The notes below the pieces were generated by a model. That model saw only the letters and a list, made by a program, of their open reading frames with translations, did no database searches and was not told where the DNA came from. This document shows positions 28,338 through 37,399 of a stretch of DNA of 64,000 nucleotides, in pieces (the first letter of the stretch is position 1; the number at the start of each line of letters is the position of its first letter). The DNA comes from Planctomycetota bacterium. Its GTDB lineage: Bacteria; Planctomycetota; UBA1135; GCA-002686595. The position numbers and the translations under genes are program-made. The stretch covers positions 36,045-100,044 of the forward strand of contig JAPLOF010000057.1 in NCBI GenBank assembly GCA_026692665.1. The letters run 5' to 3'.

Positions 28338-29413
28338 GATGTGCGCACGGTGCGCCGCGCGGTCGAGGCCGCAGGAGGCGGGGCGAGCGCGAGGAGCACC
28401 CGCTCGACCGCCAACGCGGGATCGAGGTTCGCGTCGACATCCTGCCGCGCCTCGAGCGCCCGTTCCAGGCCCGCTTCGAGGCGTGCCTCCGGAACCGCCG
28501 CGGAGAGGGCCGCCAGCGCGGGGTGCGCCACACGCTCCGCGGACGCCCCGGCGCGCGCGCGCAAGATGTCCCCCACGGCCTCGATCGCGAGGTCGAGCAC
28601 GGCGCGCGCACGCGCGCGCGCCTTGGCCGAGGGCGTGCGGCCGGGGAACTCGCCCTCGATCTCCGCCAGAGCCGCGGCGGCTTCGAGCGGGTCGAGATCT
28701 CCCGCGAGGACGCGCCCGACCGCGTTCCAGATCACCCCCGCCGACTGGCTCGCGAGCGCCAGGGCGCGTCCCGGAGCGCCACGGCTCCAGCGCGCGAGCT
28801 CCTCGAGATCGCCCGGATCGACGCCTTCCCGCCTCAGGATCGACACGACGGACGCACGGTCCAGCGGCGCGAAGCGGGCCGGCACGAGGCGACTGCGCAC
28901 GGTCGAGAGGAGGCGTTCGGGGCGCGAGCTCTCGAGCACGAGGAGCACGTCCGAGCCGGGTTCCTCGAGCGTCTTGAGCAGCGCGTTCTGCGCCTCGGTC
29001 CCCATGCGGTCCGCCTCGCGCACCAGCACCGCGCGCCACCCGCCCTCGAGCGGACGCAGCGCGAGGAACTCCTCGAGCGCGACGCCGCCGGGCGGACGCT
29101 TCTCCTTGTCGGGCTCGTCGCGCGGCGTGATCCACGACATGTAGATCTCCTCGACTTCCTGCGTCACCGGATCGAGGACCAGCACGTCGGGGTGCGTGCC
29201 GGCGAGCGCGCGCTTGCACGCGCCGCAGACGAGACAGGGCACGCCCGGTCCGCTCGCGCACACGAGCCCGAGGACGAGCCGCTCGGCCGCCAGGAACTTG
29301 CCCACGCCCGGCGGCCCGAAGAAACCGAAGGCGTGCGCCAGACGCTGCGCGCGCGCGGCGTTCCACATCCCGGCGAGCAGCGCGCCGTGGCCGACCGGTT
29401 CAGCGGAGCGCAC
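28334..29413 (-). CDS. holB: DNA polymerase III delta-prime subunit-like clamp-loader ATPase
   Basis: A 359-residue AAA+ protein. P-loop GPPGVGKF near residue 35 is followed by a zinc-type Cys cluster (CxxxxxxxCLVCGACK), a Walker-B-region ADRMGTEAQNALLKTLEEP with the sensor segment LVLESSRPERLLSTVRSRLV, and a helical C-terminal collar domain. These match the delta-prime/gamma subunits; the length and operon with tmk are typical of holB. I place the start at GTG 29413, overlapping the tmk end by 14 bases, because the conserved domain begins within a dozen residues. Its stop overlaps the next gene (GTGA). Confidence 0.9.
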   Translation of the reverse strand: MRSAEPVGHGALLAGMWNAARAQRLAHAFGFFGPPGVGKFLAAERLVLGLVCASGPGVPCLVCGACKRALAGTHPDVLVLDPVTQEVEEIYMSWITPRDEPDKEKRPPGGVALEEFLALRPLEGGWRAVLVREADRMGTEAQNALLKTLEEPGSDVLLVLESSRPERLLSTVRSRLVPARFAPLDRASVVSILRREGVDPGDLEELARWSRGAPGRALALASQSAGVIWNAVGRVLAGDLDPLEAAAALAEIEGEFPGRTPSAKARARARAVLDLAIEAVGDILRARAGASAERVAHPALAALSAAVPEARLEAGLERALEARQDVDANLDPALAVERVLLALAPPPAASTARRTVRTS

Positions 29414-30023
29414 GCGCCACCTCCCACCACACGTCCTCGGCGACCACGTCCGTGTCGCGCGCGGCGTCGATGCGCGCGACGCCGGGGACGAGGTCCGCAT
29501 AGCGCGCGTAGCCACGCGCCACCTCGCGCTGGAAAGCGAGTCCGCGGTCCTCGATGCGGTCGGTCGCGCCGCCGCGCCGCGCCGCCGCGGCCTCGGCGGA
29601 AAGCTCGAGCAGCACGACATGGGTCGGACGCGGATCGCCGGCCCAGCGCTGGAGCAGGGCCAGCACGTCCGCCTCGGGCAGCCCTCCCGCGACGGCCTGG
29701 TACGCGAACGTGGACGGGTGGAAGCGCTCGCACACGACGTGCTCGCCACGCCCGAGCGCCGGTTGCACGAGCTCGGCGAGCATCTGCGCGCGCGCCGCCG
29801 CGAAGAGCAGCGTCTCGACGCTGGCCGTCGGCGCGTACTCGCGACCGAGCAGGACTCCGCGCAGCGCTTCGCCGAGCCGCGTGCTCCCGGGCTCGCGCAG
29901 GTGGTGCACCCGGCGCCCGGTCTCGTGTCCCAACCGGGCCGCGAGGCGCGCGGCCTGCGTGCTCTTGCCGCAGCCGTCGATCCCGTCGAGGACGACGAAG
30001 AGCGGACGCGAAGACGTCGACAT
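29400..30023 (-). CDS. tmk: Thymidylate kinase
   Basis: A 207-residue dTMP kinase, converting dTMP to dTDP. P-loop DGIDGCGKSTQ is at residues 13-23, LREPGSTRLGEALR is the DRX-associated substrate loop, ERFHPSTFAYQ carries the substrate-binding Arg, and a LID-like Arg region is near EAAAARRGG. Length matches bacterial Tmk. It sits 4 bases after the TPR/peptidase gene and overlaps holB; tmk-holB pairing is common in bacteria. Confidence 0.95.
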   Translation of the reverse strand: MSTSSRPLFVVLDGIDGCGKSTQAARLAARLGHETGRRVHHLREPGSTRLGEALRGVLLGREYAPTASVETLLFAAARAQMLAELVQPALGRGEHVVCERFHPSTFAYQAVAGGLPEADVLALLQRWAGDPRPTHVVLLELSAEAAAARRGGATDRIEDRGLAFQREVARGYARYADLVPGVARIDAARDTDVVAEDVWWEVARALR

Positions 30024-30027
30024 CGCC

Positions 30028-32985
30028 CTATTGGATCCGATCGACCACTTCCCGCGCGAGCTTCGCGTCGGGATCGAGGGCCAGCGCCGCCCGCGCCTGC
30101 GCGAGCGCCTCGGGCTTCCTGTCCAGCGCTTCCAGGCACGCCGCCTGGAGTCCGAGGATCTCGGCCTGCGCCTCGCCGCCCCATGTCGAGGGATCCTCGG
30201 CGTCGAGCTCGGCGGGAACGGCGAGGACCATGCGGTACTCGCGCAGCGCTTCCGCGTGCCGCCCGGCGGCGCGCAGCGCGTCGCCCCACTCGCGGTGGAG
30301 GCCGCGCAGGAAGGGATCGACCTCGTTGGCCTCCGCCAAGAGCTTCAGGGCCGGCTCGAGACGGCCCTTGCCGACGTGCCAGGCCGCGACCTGACGACGG
30401 CGCCCCGCGTCGCCCGCGTTCCACTCGAGCCAGCGCGCGCGCGCCGCCATCGCGTCGTCGAGGCGATCGTGCGCGGTGTAGAAATCGGCCAGCGCGAGCT
30501 CGGCGGAGAGCTGCACGTCGTCCCAGCCGGGGAAGGCCGCCTCCGCCGCCAGGAGCTCGCGCTCGGTGGCCTCGTCGTCGCCGGCGGAACGCGCGATCGA
30601 CGCCAACGCCATCCGCGCCCGATAGTCCTCGCGTCCCCCGGCGATCGCCGCGCGGTAGAACTCCGCCGCGGCCGCGGTGTCGCCGTCGGCCAGCGCCATC
30701 TCGGCCTGCAGGAGAGCTGCGCGCGGGCTCTTCAGGGAGTGCTCGCGCGACACGCGCAGAGACTCCTGGGCATCCACCTTGCGGCGCTCCTGCCAGGCTC
30801 CGAACGCCTGGGTGACCCAGCGGTCCTGCCACGCGTCGCGCGCGGCGGGGTCCTTCGGGAGCTTGCGCGCCAGTCCGATGGCCGCGCGGCGCACGAATTC
30901 CGGGGACCAACGGGGCTCGACGTGCAGGTTCGCCACGTGGGCCCGCGCCCAACTCAGGAAGTCGCGGTCGAGCTGCTCCGGCGTCGTCGCGAACGTCTCC
31001 TTGAGCGCCGCGTCGAGGTCGAGCCCGCGGTCGAACGCCTCGAGCAGCCGCACCATGGAGGGGAAACCGTGACGCTCGATGAGCAGCGTGCACATGAGAC
31101 CGGCCTGGTAGTAGCCGAACAGGATCCGCTGTCCGCGGAACGCGCGGTTCATCTCGCGCGTCCGGATCACGTCGTCGGCCGCGATCGCGTCGATGAGCTC
31201 GCGGCGCATGTTCCGCGTCCACGACGGATTGCGGTTCACTTCCTCCCACGTCGCCAGGCCTTCGGTGATCCAGCGCGGGCACCGGTTGTGCGAGAGGCCC
31301 AGGTGGATGACGTGCGTGAACTCGTGGAACGACGTGCGCGCCCAGGACTGGCTGCCACGCATCTCCGCCAGCGGCGAAACCGCGGTCACGACCGGTCCGA
31401 AGCAGACGCCCAGCGCGGGGAAACCCTCGAACCCGGTGGACCTGACGCTGAAGTCGCGATGCCGGCGGAAGACCTGGATCGCAGTCGGCGTCGGCGTGAA
31501 GCCGTAGCGGCGCGCGAGCTCGACGCGCGAGTCGGAGTAGAAGGGAATCAGGTACTCGGCGAGCACCTCGTCGCCCTGCGATTCCCACGAGAAGGTGAGG
31601 TCGCCCTGCTTGCGCTCGCCGTGTCGCTCCGCGGTCCGCAGCAACACGAGGCGCATGTTGTCGCGCCACGCGTCCTGGCGGCCGGCGGCCGCTTCGTTCG
31701 CGCGCTCGAGCGCTTCGCGCGCCGCCTTCTCGTCGCCGGTGTTGGCCAGCGCGCGCCCGAGCTGAGTCAGCGCCTCCCAGTCGCGCGGGTCGCGAGCAGC
31801 GGCGCGGCGCAGGAACGGCAGCCCCTCCGCGAACCGGTACAGCTCGAGGAGGTGGCGGCCGACCTCCCGCTCCGGGGTCGCGTCGCGCGGGTCCTCGTCG
31901 GCGAGGGCCTTCAACAGGCGCTCGCCGTTCTCGGCGTCGCGGTCCACGAACGCCATGGAGGCGTGCAGCGTGCGCACGGCGCGCCGCTTGGGCGCGATCT
32001 CGTCCAGGACGGAGAGTCGCTCGCGCGCGGACTTGGCCAGGCCGTCGTCGATGTCCGCGGAGGTGGCCGCGAGCAGCGTGTCGATCGACCGCGGTCGCGC
32101 GGCGAGCAGCGCCTCGAGGAACTGGCCGGCCGAACGCCGCTGCCGCTGCCAGTTCGTGCGGTGCAGTTCGAAGAGGCCGAGCAGGGCGCCCTCGTGGGTG
32201 GAATGGAGGGCGAGCGCCGCGTCGTAGAGCTGCGCGGCCGAACGGCGCTTGGCGCGCTCGACCTCCTTGTCCGCCTCGAAGTAGAGGTCCCCGAGGGCCG
32301 ACAGAGCGTCCGGTTCCTCGCCGTCGACGGCGGCCGAGGCCTGCAACGCGGCGAGCAGGCTCTGGGACGCCGCCTCGAGGCGGCCGAGACGTCGTTGGCA
32401 CGCGGCGCGCGCCACGAGCGCGTCCCACGGCTGGTCGGTCCCGGTTCCGGCCCCGAGTTCCAGCGTGGCGATCGCGGCCTCGCGCTGGCCGGCCTCCCAC
32501 TGCGCCGCGCCCAGGGCCCAGGCGTCGCGCGCGTCGCGGGCGGGAGCCAGCACCTCGCGCTCGGCCGTCAGCTCGGCGACCGCGGCCGCGGCCTCGCCGC
32601 GCCGGGTTTCGCCCTCGGCCAGCGCGCGCAGTGCCGCGGCGCGCGTGCTCGCATCGCGTCCGGGAACCGCCAGGGCCAGCCGTGCGTCCGCGACCGCGAC
32701 AGCCGGATCCCCCAGGTCGAGCCGGGCCCGCGCGCGGATCACCAGAGCAGCCGCGTCCGAGGGATCCTCGGACAGGAGCTCGTCGAGGCGCCGGATGGCG
32801 CTCTCGGCCTGGCCGCGCCGCACCAGGAGGTCGCAGGCGAGGCGCTCCTCGGCCAGCGCCTGCCGGTCTTCGGCCGTGGTGGGATCCTGCCGCGGGAGCG
32901 CACTCCAGGCTCCGGCCGGCGCCGGAACCAGCGCCAGGAGGCCGAGGGTCGTGAGGCAGGTGAGGAGCGCAGGTTGGAGGAACAC
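30028..32985 (-). CDS. Secreted TPR protein with gluzincin (peptidase MA-like) domain
   Basis: A protein of about 985 residues. N-terminal signal-like segment (VFLQPALLTCLTTLGLLALVPAPAGA), then TPR-type helical repeats to about residue 480. A metallopeptidase domain around 490-690 carries HEFTH (HExxH zinc motif) followed by WITEGLATWEE, whose Glu is the likely third zinc ligand as in peptidase MA proteins. More TPR repeats run to the end. An exported zinc protease or degenerate scaffold is expected. GTG 32985 was preferred over TTG 33054 because the extra 23 codons have poor third-position GC and would give a long non-signal leader; neither start has a clear Shine-Dalgarno. Confidence 0.85.
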   Translation of the reverse strand: MFLQPALLTCLTTLGLLALVPAPAGAWSALPRQDPTTAEDRQALAEERLACDLLVRRGQAESAIRRLDELLSEDPSDAAALVIRARARLDLGDPAVAVADARLALAVPGRDASTRAAALRALAEGETRRGEAAAAVAELTAEREVLAPARDARDAWALGAAQWEAGQREAAIATLELGAGTGTDQPWDALVARAACQRRLGRLEAASQSLLAALQASAAVDGEEPDALSALGDLYFEADKEVERAKRRSAAQLYDAALALHSTHEGALLGLFELHRTNWQRQRRSAGQFLEALLAARPRSIDTLLAATSADIDDGLAKSARERLSVLDEIAPKRRAVRTLHASMAFVDRDAENGERLLKALADEDPRDATPEREVGRHLLELYRFAEGLPFLRRAAARDPRDWEALTQLGRALANTGDEKAAREALERANEAAAGRQDAWRDNMRLVLLRTAERHGERKQGDLTFSWESQGDEVLAEYLIPFYSDSRVELARRYGFTPTPTAIQVFRRHRDFSVRSTGFEGFPALGVCFGPVVTAVSPLAEMRGSQSWARTSFHEFTHVIHLGLSHNRCPRWITEGLATWEEVNRNPSWTRNMRRELIDAIAADDVIRTREMNRAFRGQRILFGYYQAGLMCTLLIERHGFPSMVRLLEAFDRGLDLDAALKETFATTPEQLDRDFLSWARAHVANLHVEPRWSPEFVRRAAIGLARKLPKDPAARDAWQDRWVTQAFGAWQERRKVDAQESLRVSREHSLKSPRAALLQAEMALADGDTAAAAEFYRAAIAGGREDYRARMALASIARSAGDDEATERELLAAEAAFPGWDDVQLSAELALADFYTAHDRLDDAMAARARWLEWNAGDAGRRRQVAAWHVGKGRLEPALKLLAEANEVDPFLRGLHREWGDALRAAGRHAEALREYRMVLAVPAELDAEDPSTWGGEAQAEILGLQAACLEALDRKPEALAQARAALALDPDAKLAREVVDRIQ

Positions 32986-33082
32986 GGCGGTGGGGTACTC
33001 GGGCGGGACCCAGGGACGGAGAGGCAGTCGAACACGGCGCCGACCTCGAGCCAAGTGGGCCGCACGGGACTTCGGGCGCTTC

Positions 33083-33111
33083 TTGCTTCGCTCGAACGCC
33101 TTCTGTATGCC
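33083..33111 (+). promoter_or_regulatory. Candidate promoter for the amidase gene
   Basis: TTGCTT (33083-33088), a 17-base spacer and TATGCC (33106-33111). Transcription would start about 33118, only a couple of bases before the ATG at 33120, so the mRNA would be almost leaderless; no Shine-Dalgarno is visible upstream of that ATG, which fits. Hexamer matches are modest. Confidence 0.3.
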
Positions 33112-33119
33112 CGTATCCC

Positions 33120-34238
33120 ATGCCTTTCAGCCACGGTTCTGGTTCCAACGCGGTCGCCGTCGGGGGGCGGTCGAGCGCGCTCGGGACGGCGATCGCCGGC
33201 CTCCTCGTCCTCCTCTTCGTCACCGGCTGCCGCAGCACGCCGAAGCCCCCCACCGACGAAGCCGCGCGAGCTCCCGCACCCTACGCGCGGCCCCAGGACG
33301 ATGCCGTGCCCGCGTGGCTCGGCGAGCCGCTTTCCTGGGAGAAGCTGGCGCGCGTCGAAGCCTGGCTCGGAAATGAGGGCCGGTCGGCGACGCCGCAGTG
33401 GCGCAACGAGGCGGAGCTCGTCCTGAACTCCGGCCGGCTCGAGTTCGCGCGCCGCGAGCTCGAACGCAGTACGGAGCGGGACGCGGACAAGGAGGCGGCC
33501 CGCGTGGCCGCGGTCGCGCCGCGCCTGCGCACGGCGAAGGGCGGGTTCGACCGCCTCGTCCTGCGCGACGACCTGAACGCCGGGCAGCGCAAGCGCGCGG
33601 AGGACGGCGCCGCGCGCGCCGAACGCCTGCTGGCCCGCACCCCCGTGGCGAAGAAGGCCACCAGCATGCCGCTCGTCGCCCGCGCGGATTGGGGCGCCAT
33701 GAAGGCCAAGCCGGGGTTGATGGACCGCACGGTCGGCGCGTACTCGCGGATCACGGTGCACCACTCCGCGGACAACGACCCGGTCGTCCTCGACGGCAGC
33801 GCGGCACGCACGTACGAGGCGATGCGCGACATCCAGCGCGCGCACATGAACGGCAAGGAGACGCACTACGGCGACATCGGCTACCACTTCGTGATCGACC
33901 CGTACGGTCGCGTGCTCGAAGGTCGCGAGCTCGCCTACCAGGGCGCCCACGCGAAGGGCGACAACAACGTGCGCAACATCGGGATCTGCCTCATCGGAAA
34001 CTTCGACGAGGAGAAGCCGACGGACGCGGCGCTCACGGCGTTGCGGCGACTGATCGACGACCTGCGCACCAGGTACTCGATCGCGCGCAACATGGTCTAC
34101 GGCCACCGCGACCTGCGCAGCACGCGCTGTCCGGGCGAGAACCTCGCGCGCTGGGTGATCAGCTACCGCGGCGGCCCGCCGGGCGCCGTCACGGCGCAGG
34201 CGGCTGCGCCGCGCCGTCCGGCGCGAACCGGCCGATGA
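33120..34238 (+). CDS. N-acetylmuramoyl-L-alanine amidase lipoprotein (Amidase_2/PGRP fold)
   Basis: A 372-residue protein. Lipoprotein signal with lipobox VTGC at about residue 37; Pro/Ala-rich linker, helical region (about 60-175), and a C-terminal type-2 amidase/PGRP domain (about 180-345). Zinc ligands are likely in TVHHSAD (His), GYHFVID and the GHRDLRSTRCPGE segment; LEGRELAYQGAHAKG and NVRNIGICLIGNF are family signatures. It should cut the stem peptide from peptidoglycan in the periplasm. Its 3-prime end overlaps the convergent histidine kinase gene by 50 bases. Confidence 0.92.
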   Translation: MPFSHGSGSNAVAVGGRSSALGTAIAGLLVLLFVTGCRSTPKPPTDEAARAPAPYARPQDDAVPAWLGEPLSWEKLARVEAWLGNEGRSATPQWRNEAELVLNSGRLEFARRELERSTERDADKEAARVAAVAPRLRTAKGGFDRLVLRDDLNAGQRKRAEDGAARAERLLARTPVAKKATSMPLVARADWGAMKAKPGLMDRTVGAYSRITVHHSADNDPVVLDGSAARTYEAMRDIQRAHMNGKETHYGDIGYHFVIDPYGRVLEGRELAYQGAHAKGDNNVRNIGICLIGNFDEEKPTDAALTALRRLIDDLRTRYSIARNMVYGHRDLRSTRCPGENLARWVISYRGGPPGAVTAQAAAPRRPARTGR

Positions 34239-36342
34239 CCTCGGCCAGGCCCTCCGAGCGGACGGGCTTGGTCAGGTACTCGTCCATCCCGGCGCCGAGG
34301 CACCGTTCGCGGTCGCCCTCCATCGCGTTGGCGGTCAACGCCACGATCGGCACGCGCTCGCCCGTGCGAGCCTCGCGCTGACGGATCAAGCGCGTCGCCT
34401 CGAGACCGTCCATGACGGGCATGGAGAGGTCCATGAGCACGAGCGCGTAGCGGCCGCTGTCGTAGCGCTGGAGCGCGACCGCGCCGTTCTCGGCCAGGTC
34501 GACGTTGCAGCCGAGCTTGCCGAGCATCTTGGCCGCGACCTTCTGGTTGACCGGGTTGTCCTCGACGAGGAGGACGCGAACGCCGGGCCCCGGGGGGCTC
34601 TTGGAATGCGCGGCGGCGGTCCAGACGCCGGCGCCTGCGGTTGTCGCGGGCAGCGGCGGCGCGGGCTCGAGAGGAGCGTCCTTGGATGCGCTGGCGCCCG
34701 GCGTCCCTGGAAATGCCGGGGCCCCGATCGCCGAGCCGGGAGTCGTCGGAGCGTCCGCTCCGAGCGCGGAAGTCCCCTCGGCGGAAGCAGGTCCAGCGAT
34801 CTTCGCGGCCCCGTCGTTCGGCGCGCGGTCGAGCACCACCGTGAACCAGAACACGCTGCCGCGGCCGAGTTCGCTCTCGAAGCCGATGCTGCCGTTCATC
34901 ATCTCGGCCAGGCGGCGAGCGATGACGAGTCCGAGGCCGGTGCCGCCGAAATTGCGCGTGATCGTGCCATCGGCCTGGGAGAACGGCTGGAAGATGCGAG
35001 CACGGCTGGCGTCCGAGATGCCCACGCCCGTGTCCGTCACGGAGAAGCGCAGCTCGATGCGGCCGGTCTGATGGCCCTGCACGCCGACCTGAACGTCCAC
35101 GCTCCCCTCGTTGGTGAACTTCAGGGCGTTCCCAACGAGGTTCACGAGGATCTGGCGCAGGCGTGTCGGATCGGCCATCACGCGCGCGGGCACGGACGGC
35201 TCGACGTGTTGCGTGAGAGCGAGTCCCTTCTGCGCGGCCGTGTGGCGGAAGAGCTTCAAGACCTCCCCGACCAGCGCGCGCGTATCGAGCGACGTGGGCA
35301 CGAGGTCCATCTTGCCGGCATTCAGCTTCGAGAAGTCGAGCACGTCGTTGACGATGACGAGCAGCGCCTCGGCCGATCCACGGACGGTCTCGGCCGCATC
35401 GCGCTGTTCCTCGTCGAGCGGCGTCTGCATCAGGAGATGCGTCATCCCGATGATGCCGTTCATCGGCGTGCGCAGCTCGTGGCTGACCGTGGCGAGGAAC
35501 TCGTCCTTGGCCTTGTTCGCCGCGTTGGCGGCGCGGAGGGCCTTGGCGAGGTCCTCCAGGGCCTTGTCCTTGATGACGCCCAGGCGCTCGAGCTCCGTGT
35601 TGTTGGCGCGGATCTCCGAGTAGGAAGCGCGCAGGTTCTCGCGCATCCCGTCCAAGGTGTGCGCGAGCCGCCCGATCTCGTTGTTGGCGCTGGCCTCGAG
35701 GGGCGTCTCGAGGTCGCCGCGACCGAGCGCGGATGCATGTCGGTCCAGCAGCTCGAGCGGGTACGCCACCTTGCGGCGCAGGAGGTACGAGAGCACGAGC
35801 CCGATCACGACGAACGAGACGCCTGCCTCGAGCGCGAGGATGCGCGTCCGTTGCGCCTTGAGCTCCGTGAGGCTCTGCACGGAGAGCCCGAGGTGGATCC
35901 TCCCGACGTGGATCGGCTCCATCGGGTCCTCGCCGGGCGCGGTCTCGAAGATGGCGAACGACTCGGCGACGTACTGCCGTGAAGTCTCCACGCCCGTACT
36001 GGCGTCCCCCGGTTTCTGGAAGACCTCGAAGATCTTCGTCCCGTCGAGCTTCTCCGCGCGTGCGTAGACCACGTCGGGATCCCGTTGCGGGAGCGCCCGG
36101 ATGATCGTGTTGATGCGTGGGTAATCCGTGCCCAGGATCAGCTCGCCGCATGAGACGGCGCCGAGTTCCGCCAGCGCCTTCCCCCGCGCATCGAGCTGCT
36201 CGGAGAGGAGCTGCTCCTCGCTCCGCAGGGTGTGGACACTCGTGAGGACGAGACCCAGCGACAGGACGAGCAGCGTCGCCCCGATGAGCTGGACGCCGAG
36301 CCGCCCGTAGCGGCGTGACTCCGGTCGCTTGGTCTCGTTCAC
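34189..36342 (-). CDS. Hybrid sensor histidine kinase/response regulator
   Basis: A 717-residue kinase. Membrane segment at about 16-38, periplasmic sensor of about 130 residues, second membrane segment at about 168-188, HAMP (about 190-240), HisKA with SHELRTPMNGIIGM (phospho-His), HATPase with NLVGNALKFT (N box), DTGVGIS (G1) and GGTGLGL (G2), a Pro/Ala/Gly-rich linker (about 500-580) and a C-terminal receiver with LVLMDLSMPVMDG (phospho-Asp) and LTKPV. GTG start 9 bases after the PhnD-like gene, so the binding protein is the obvious ligand presenter. No separate output regulator is adjacent. Confidence 0.94.
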   Translation of the reverse strand: MNETKRPESRRYGRLGVQLIGATLLVLSLGLVLTSVHTLRSEEQLLSEQLDARGKALAELGAVSCGELILGTDYPRINTIIRALPQRDPDVVYARAEKLDGTKIFEVFQKPGDASTGVETSRQYVAESFAIFETAPGEDPMEPIHVGRIHLGLSVQSLTELKAQRTRILALEAGVSFVVIGLVLSYLLRRKVAYPLELLDRHASALGRGDLETPLEASANNEIGRLAHTLDGMRENLRASYSEIRANNTELERLGVIKDKALEDLAKALRAANAANKAKDEFLATVSHELRTPMNGIIGMTHLLMQTPLDEEQRDAAETVRGSAEALLVIVNDVLDFSKLNAGKMDLVPTSLDTRALVGEVLKLFRHTAAQKGLALTQHVEPSVPARVMADPTRLRQILVNLVGNALKFTNEGSVDVQVGVQGHQTGRIELRFSVTDTGVGISDASRARIFQPFSQADGTITRNFGGTGLGLVIARRLAEMMNGSIGFESELGRGSVFWFTVVLDRAPNDGAAKIAGPASAEGTSALGADAPTTPGSAIGAPAFPGTPGASASKDAPLEPAPPLPATTAGAGVWTAAAHSKSPPGPGVRVLLVEDNPVNQKVAAKMLGKLGCNVDLAENGAVALQRYDSGRYALVLMDLSMPVMDGLEATRLIRQREARTGERVPIVALTANAMEGDRERCLGAGMDEYLTKPVRSEGLAEVIGRFAPDGAAQPPAP

Positions 36343-36351
36343 CTGGTGGGC

Positions 36352-37227
36352 TCAGTTGCCGACCACCGACTCGAAGACCGCCGCCTTCTTCATGCCTTCA
36401 CGGACGAAGTCGTACTCGGCATCGGAGGTCGGCATGAAGCCCGAGATCTTCAGCTCCTTCAGGGCGGCCTCGTCCTTCAGGCCGTAGAAGGACGTCTGCA
36501 CCGCCGTGAAGAAGGCGGGGTCGAATCCGGCGCGCGCCACGATCGGCTTCGTCACGTTGTCGAACTCGGCCAGCTTCCGCAGCGTGCCCTTGTCGGCGTA
36601 TTTCTTGAACGTGCTGGCCTTGACCGACCCGGCTTCGAAGTCGCCGAGCTCGACGGCGCCCGCGACCTGGTCGTGGCGCTCCATGTACTTGAACGACGCG
36701 AGGTCCTTGGCGTGGATGCCGTGGTCGACGAGCTGCGCCTGGACGAGGTAGCGGCCGATCGTGGAGTTCTTGTCGCCGAACGCGAAGCGCTTGCCGCGCA
36801 GGTCCTCGATCGTCTGGATCGGGCTGTCCTTCTGCACCACGATCACGCCCTTGAAGCGCTTCTCGCCCTTCTCGTGCTCCATCGCGACGAGCTGGATGTT
36901 CGGGTTCTTCTCCTTCGCCGTGACGTAGGACGCGGGCCCGAAGTGGACGAGGTCGACCTGTCCGTCCACGAGCGCGCGGATGCCGTCGTCGTAGCTCTTG
37001 AAGATCGTGAGCTGGATGTCGACCGGCCGACCGAGCTGATGGCTCATGTCGTCCTGGATCGCTTCCAGGACCGGCGTGAACATCTTGTACATGACCGTCG
37101 CCTTGTCGGTCTGGTAGACACCGAAGGTCAGCGACAGCGTTTCCGCGCTCTTGTCCTTGGCCTGGGCGAAGGTCGGGGCACCGAGACAGCCGAGCGCGAG
37201 GGCGCCGAGAGCGGCGAGGCGGATCAT
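36352..37227 (-). CDS. PhnD-like phosphate/phosphonate-type periplasmic binding protein
   Basis: A 291-residue exported binding protein: signal peptide 1-22 (cleavage after TFAQA), then LSLTFGVYQTDKATVMYKMFTPVLEAIQ, GQVDLVHFGPASYVTAKE, RGKRFAFGDKNSTIGRYLVQAQL, all in the order found in PhnD-type class II binding proteins. No ABC ATPase or permease gene is adjacent; instead a hybrid kinase gene follows after 9 bases. It most likely senses an oxyanion or similar ligand and hands the signal to the kinase rather than feeding a transporter. ATG at 37227. Confidence 0.9.
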   Translation of the reverse strand: MIRLAALGALALGCLGAPTFAQAKDKSAETLSLTFGVYQTDKATVMYKMFTPVLEAIQDDMSHQLGRPVDIQLTIFKSYDDGIRALVDGQVDLVHFGPASYVTAKEKNPNIQLVAMEHEKGEKRFKGVIVVQKDSPIQTIEDLRGKRFAFGDKNSTIGRYLVQAQLVDHGIHAKDLASFKYMERHDQVAGAVELGDFEAGSVKASTFKKYADKGTLRKLAEFDNVTKPIVARAGFDPAFFTAVQTSFYGLKDEAALKELKISGFMPTSDAEYDFVREGMKKAAVFESVVGN

Positions 37228-37399
37228 GGGGAGGTTCCTGGGGACGATGCGGAGGGTCGGAGATCGGGACAGACCCGATCCGGTCCCCGGGTCATCGGCC
37301 GGAACCCCGCCGGGGCTTGACCCGCCGGGTCCACTCCCTCCCGTTCCCAGTCCGGAGGCGCCGCGGCCCGGGGACTGCGGGGGCGGAACCTCCCCCATC
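37225..37399. repeat. Short inverted repeat flanking the phnD-like/fusion divergent region
   Basis: GGAACCTCCCC reads on the minus strand at 37238-37228, directly before the ATG of the binding-protein gene, and again on the plus strand at 37385-37395. With one extra C the match extends to GGAACCTCCCC(C)AT. The two copies face each other across about 150 bases. A shared operator or a chance match in GC-rich DNA are both possible. Confidence 0.45.

Noticed and set aside
28334-33253. Very long continuous minus-strand frame that would fuse holB to upstream sequence
   Set aside because: The upstream part is out of frame with tmk and the TPR/peptidase gene and has no domain pattern; holB begins about 29413.
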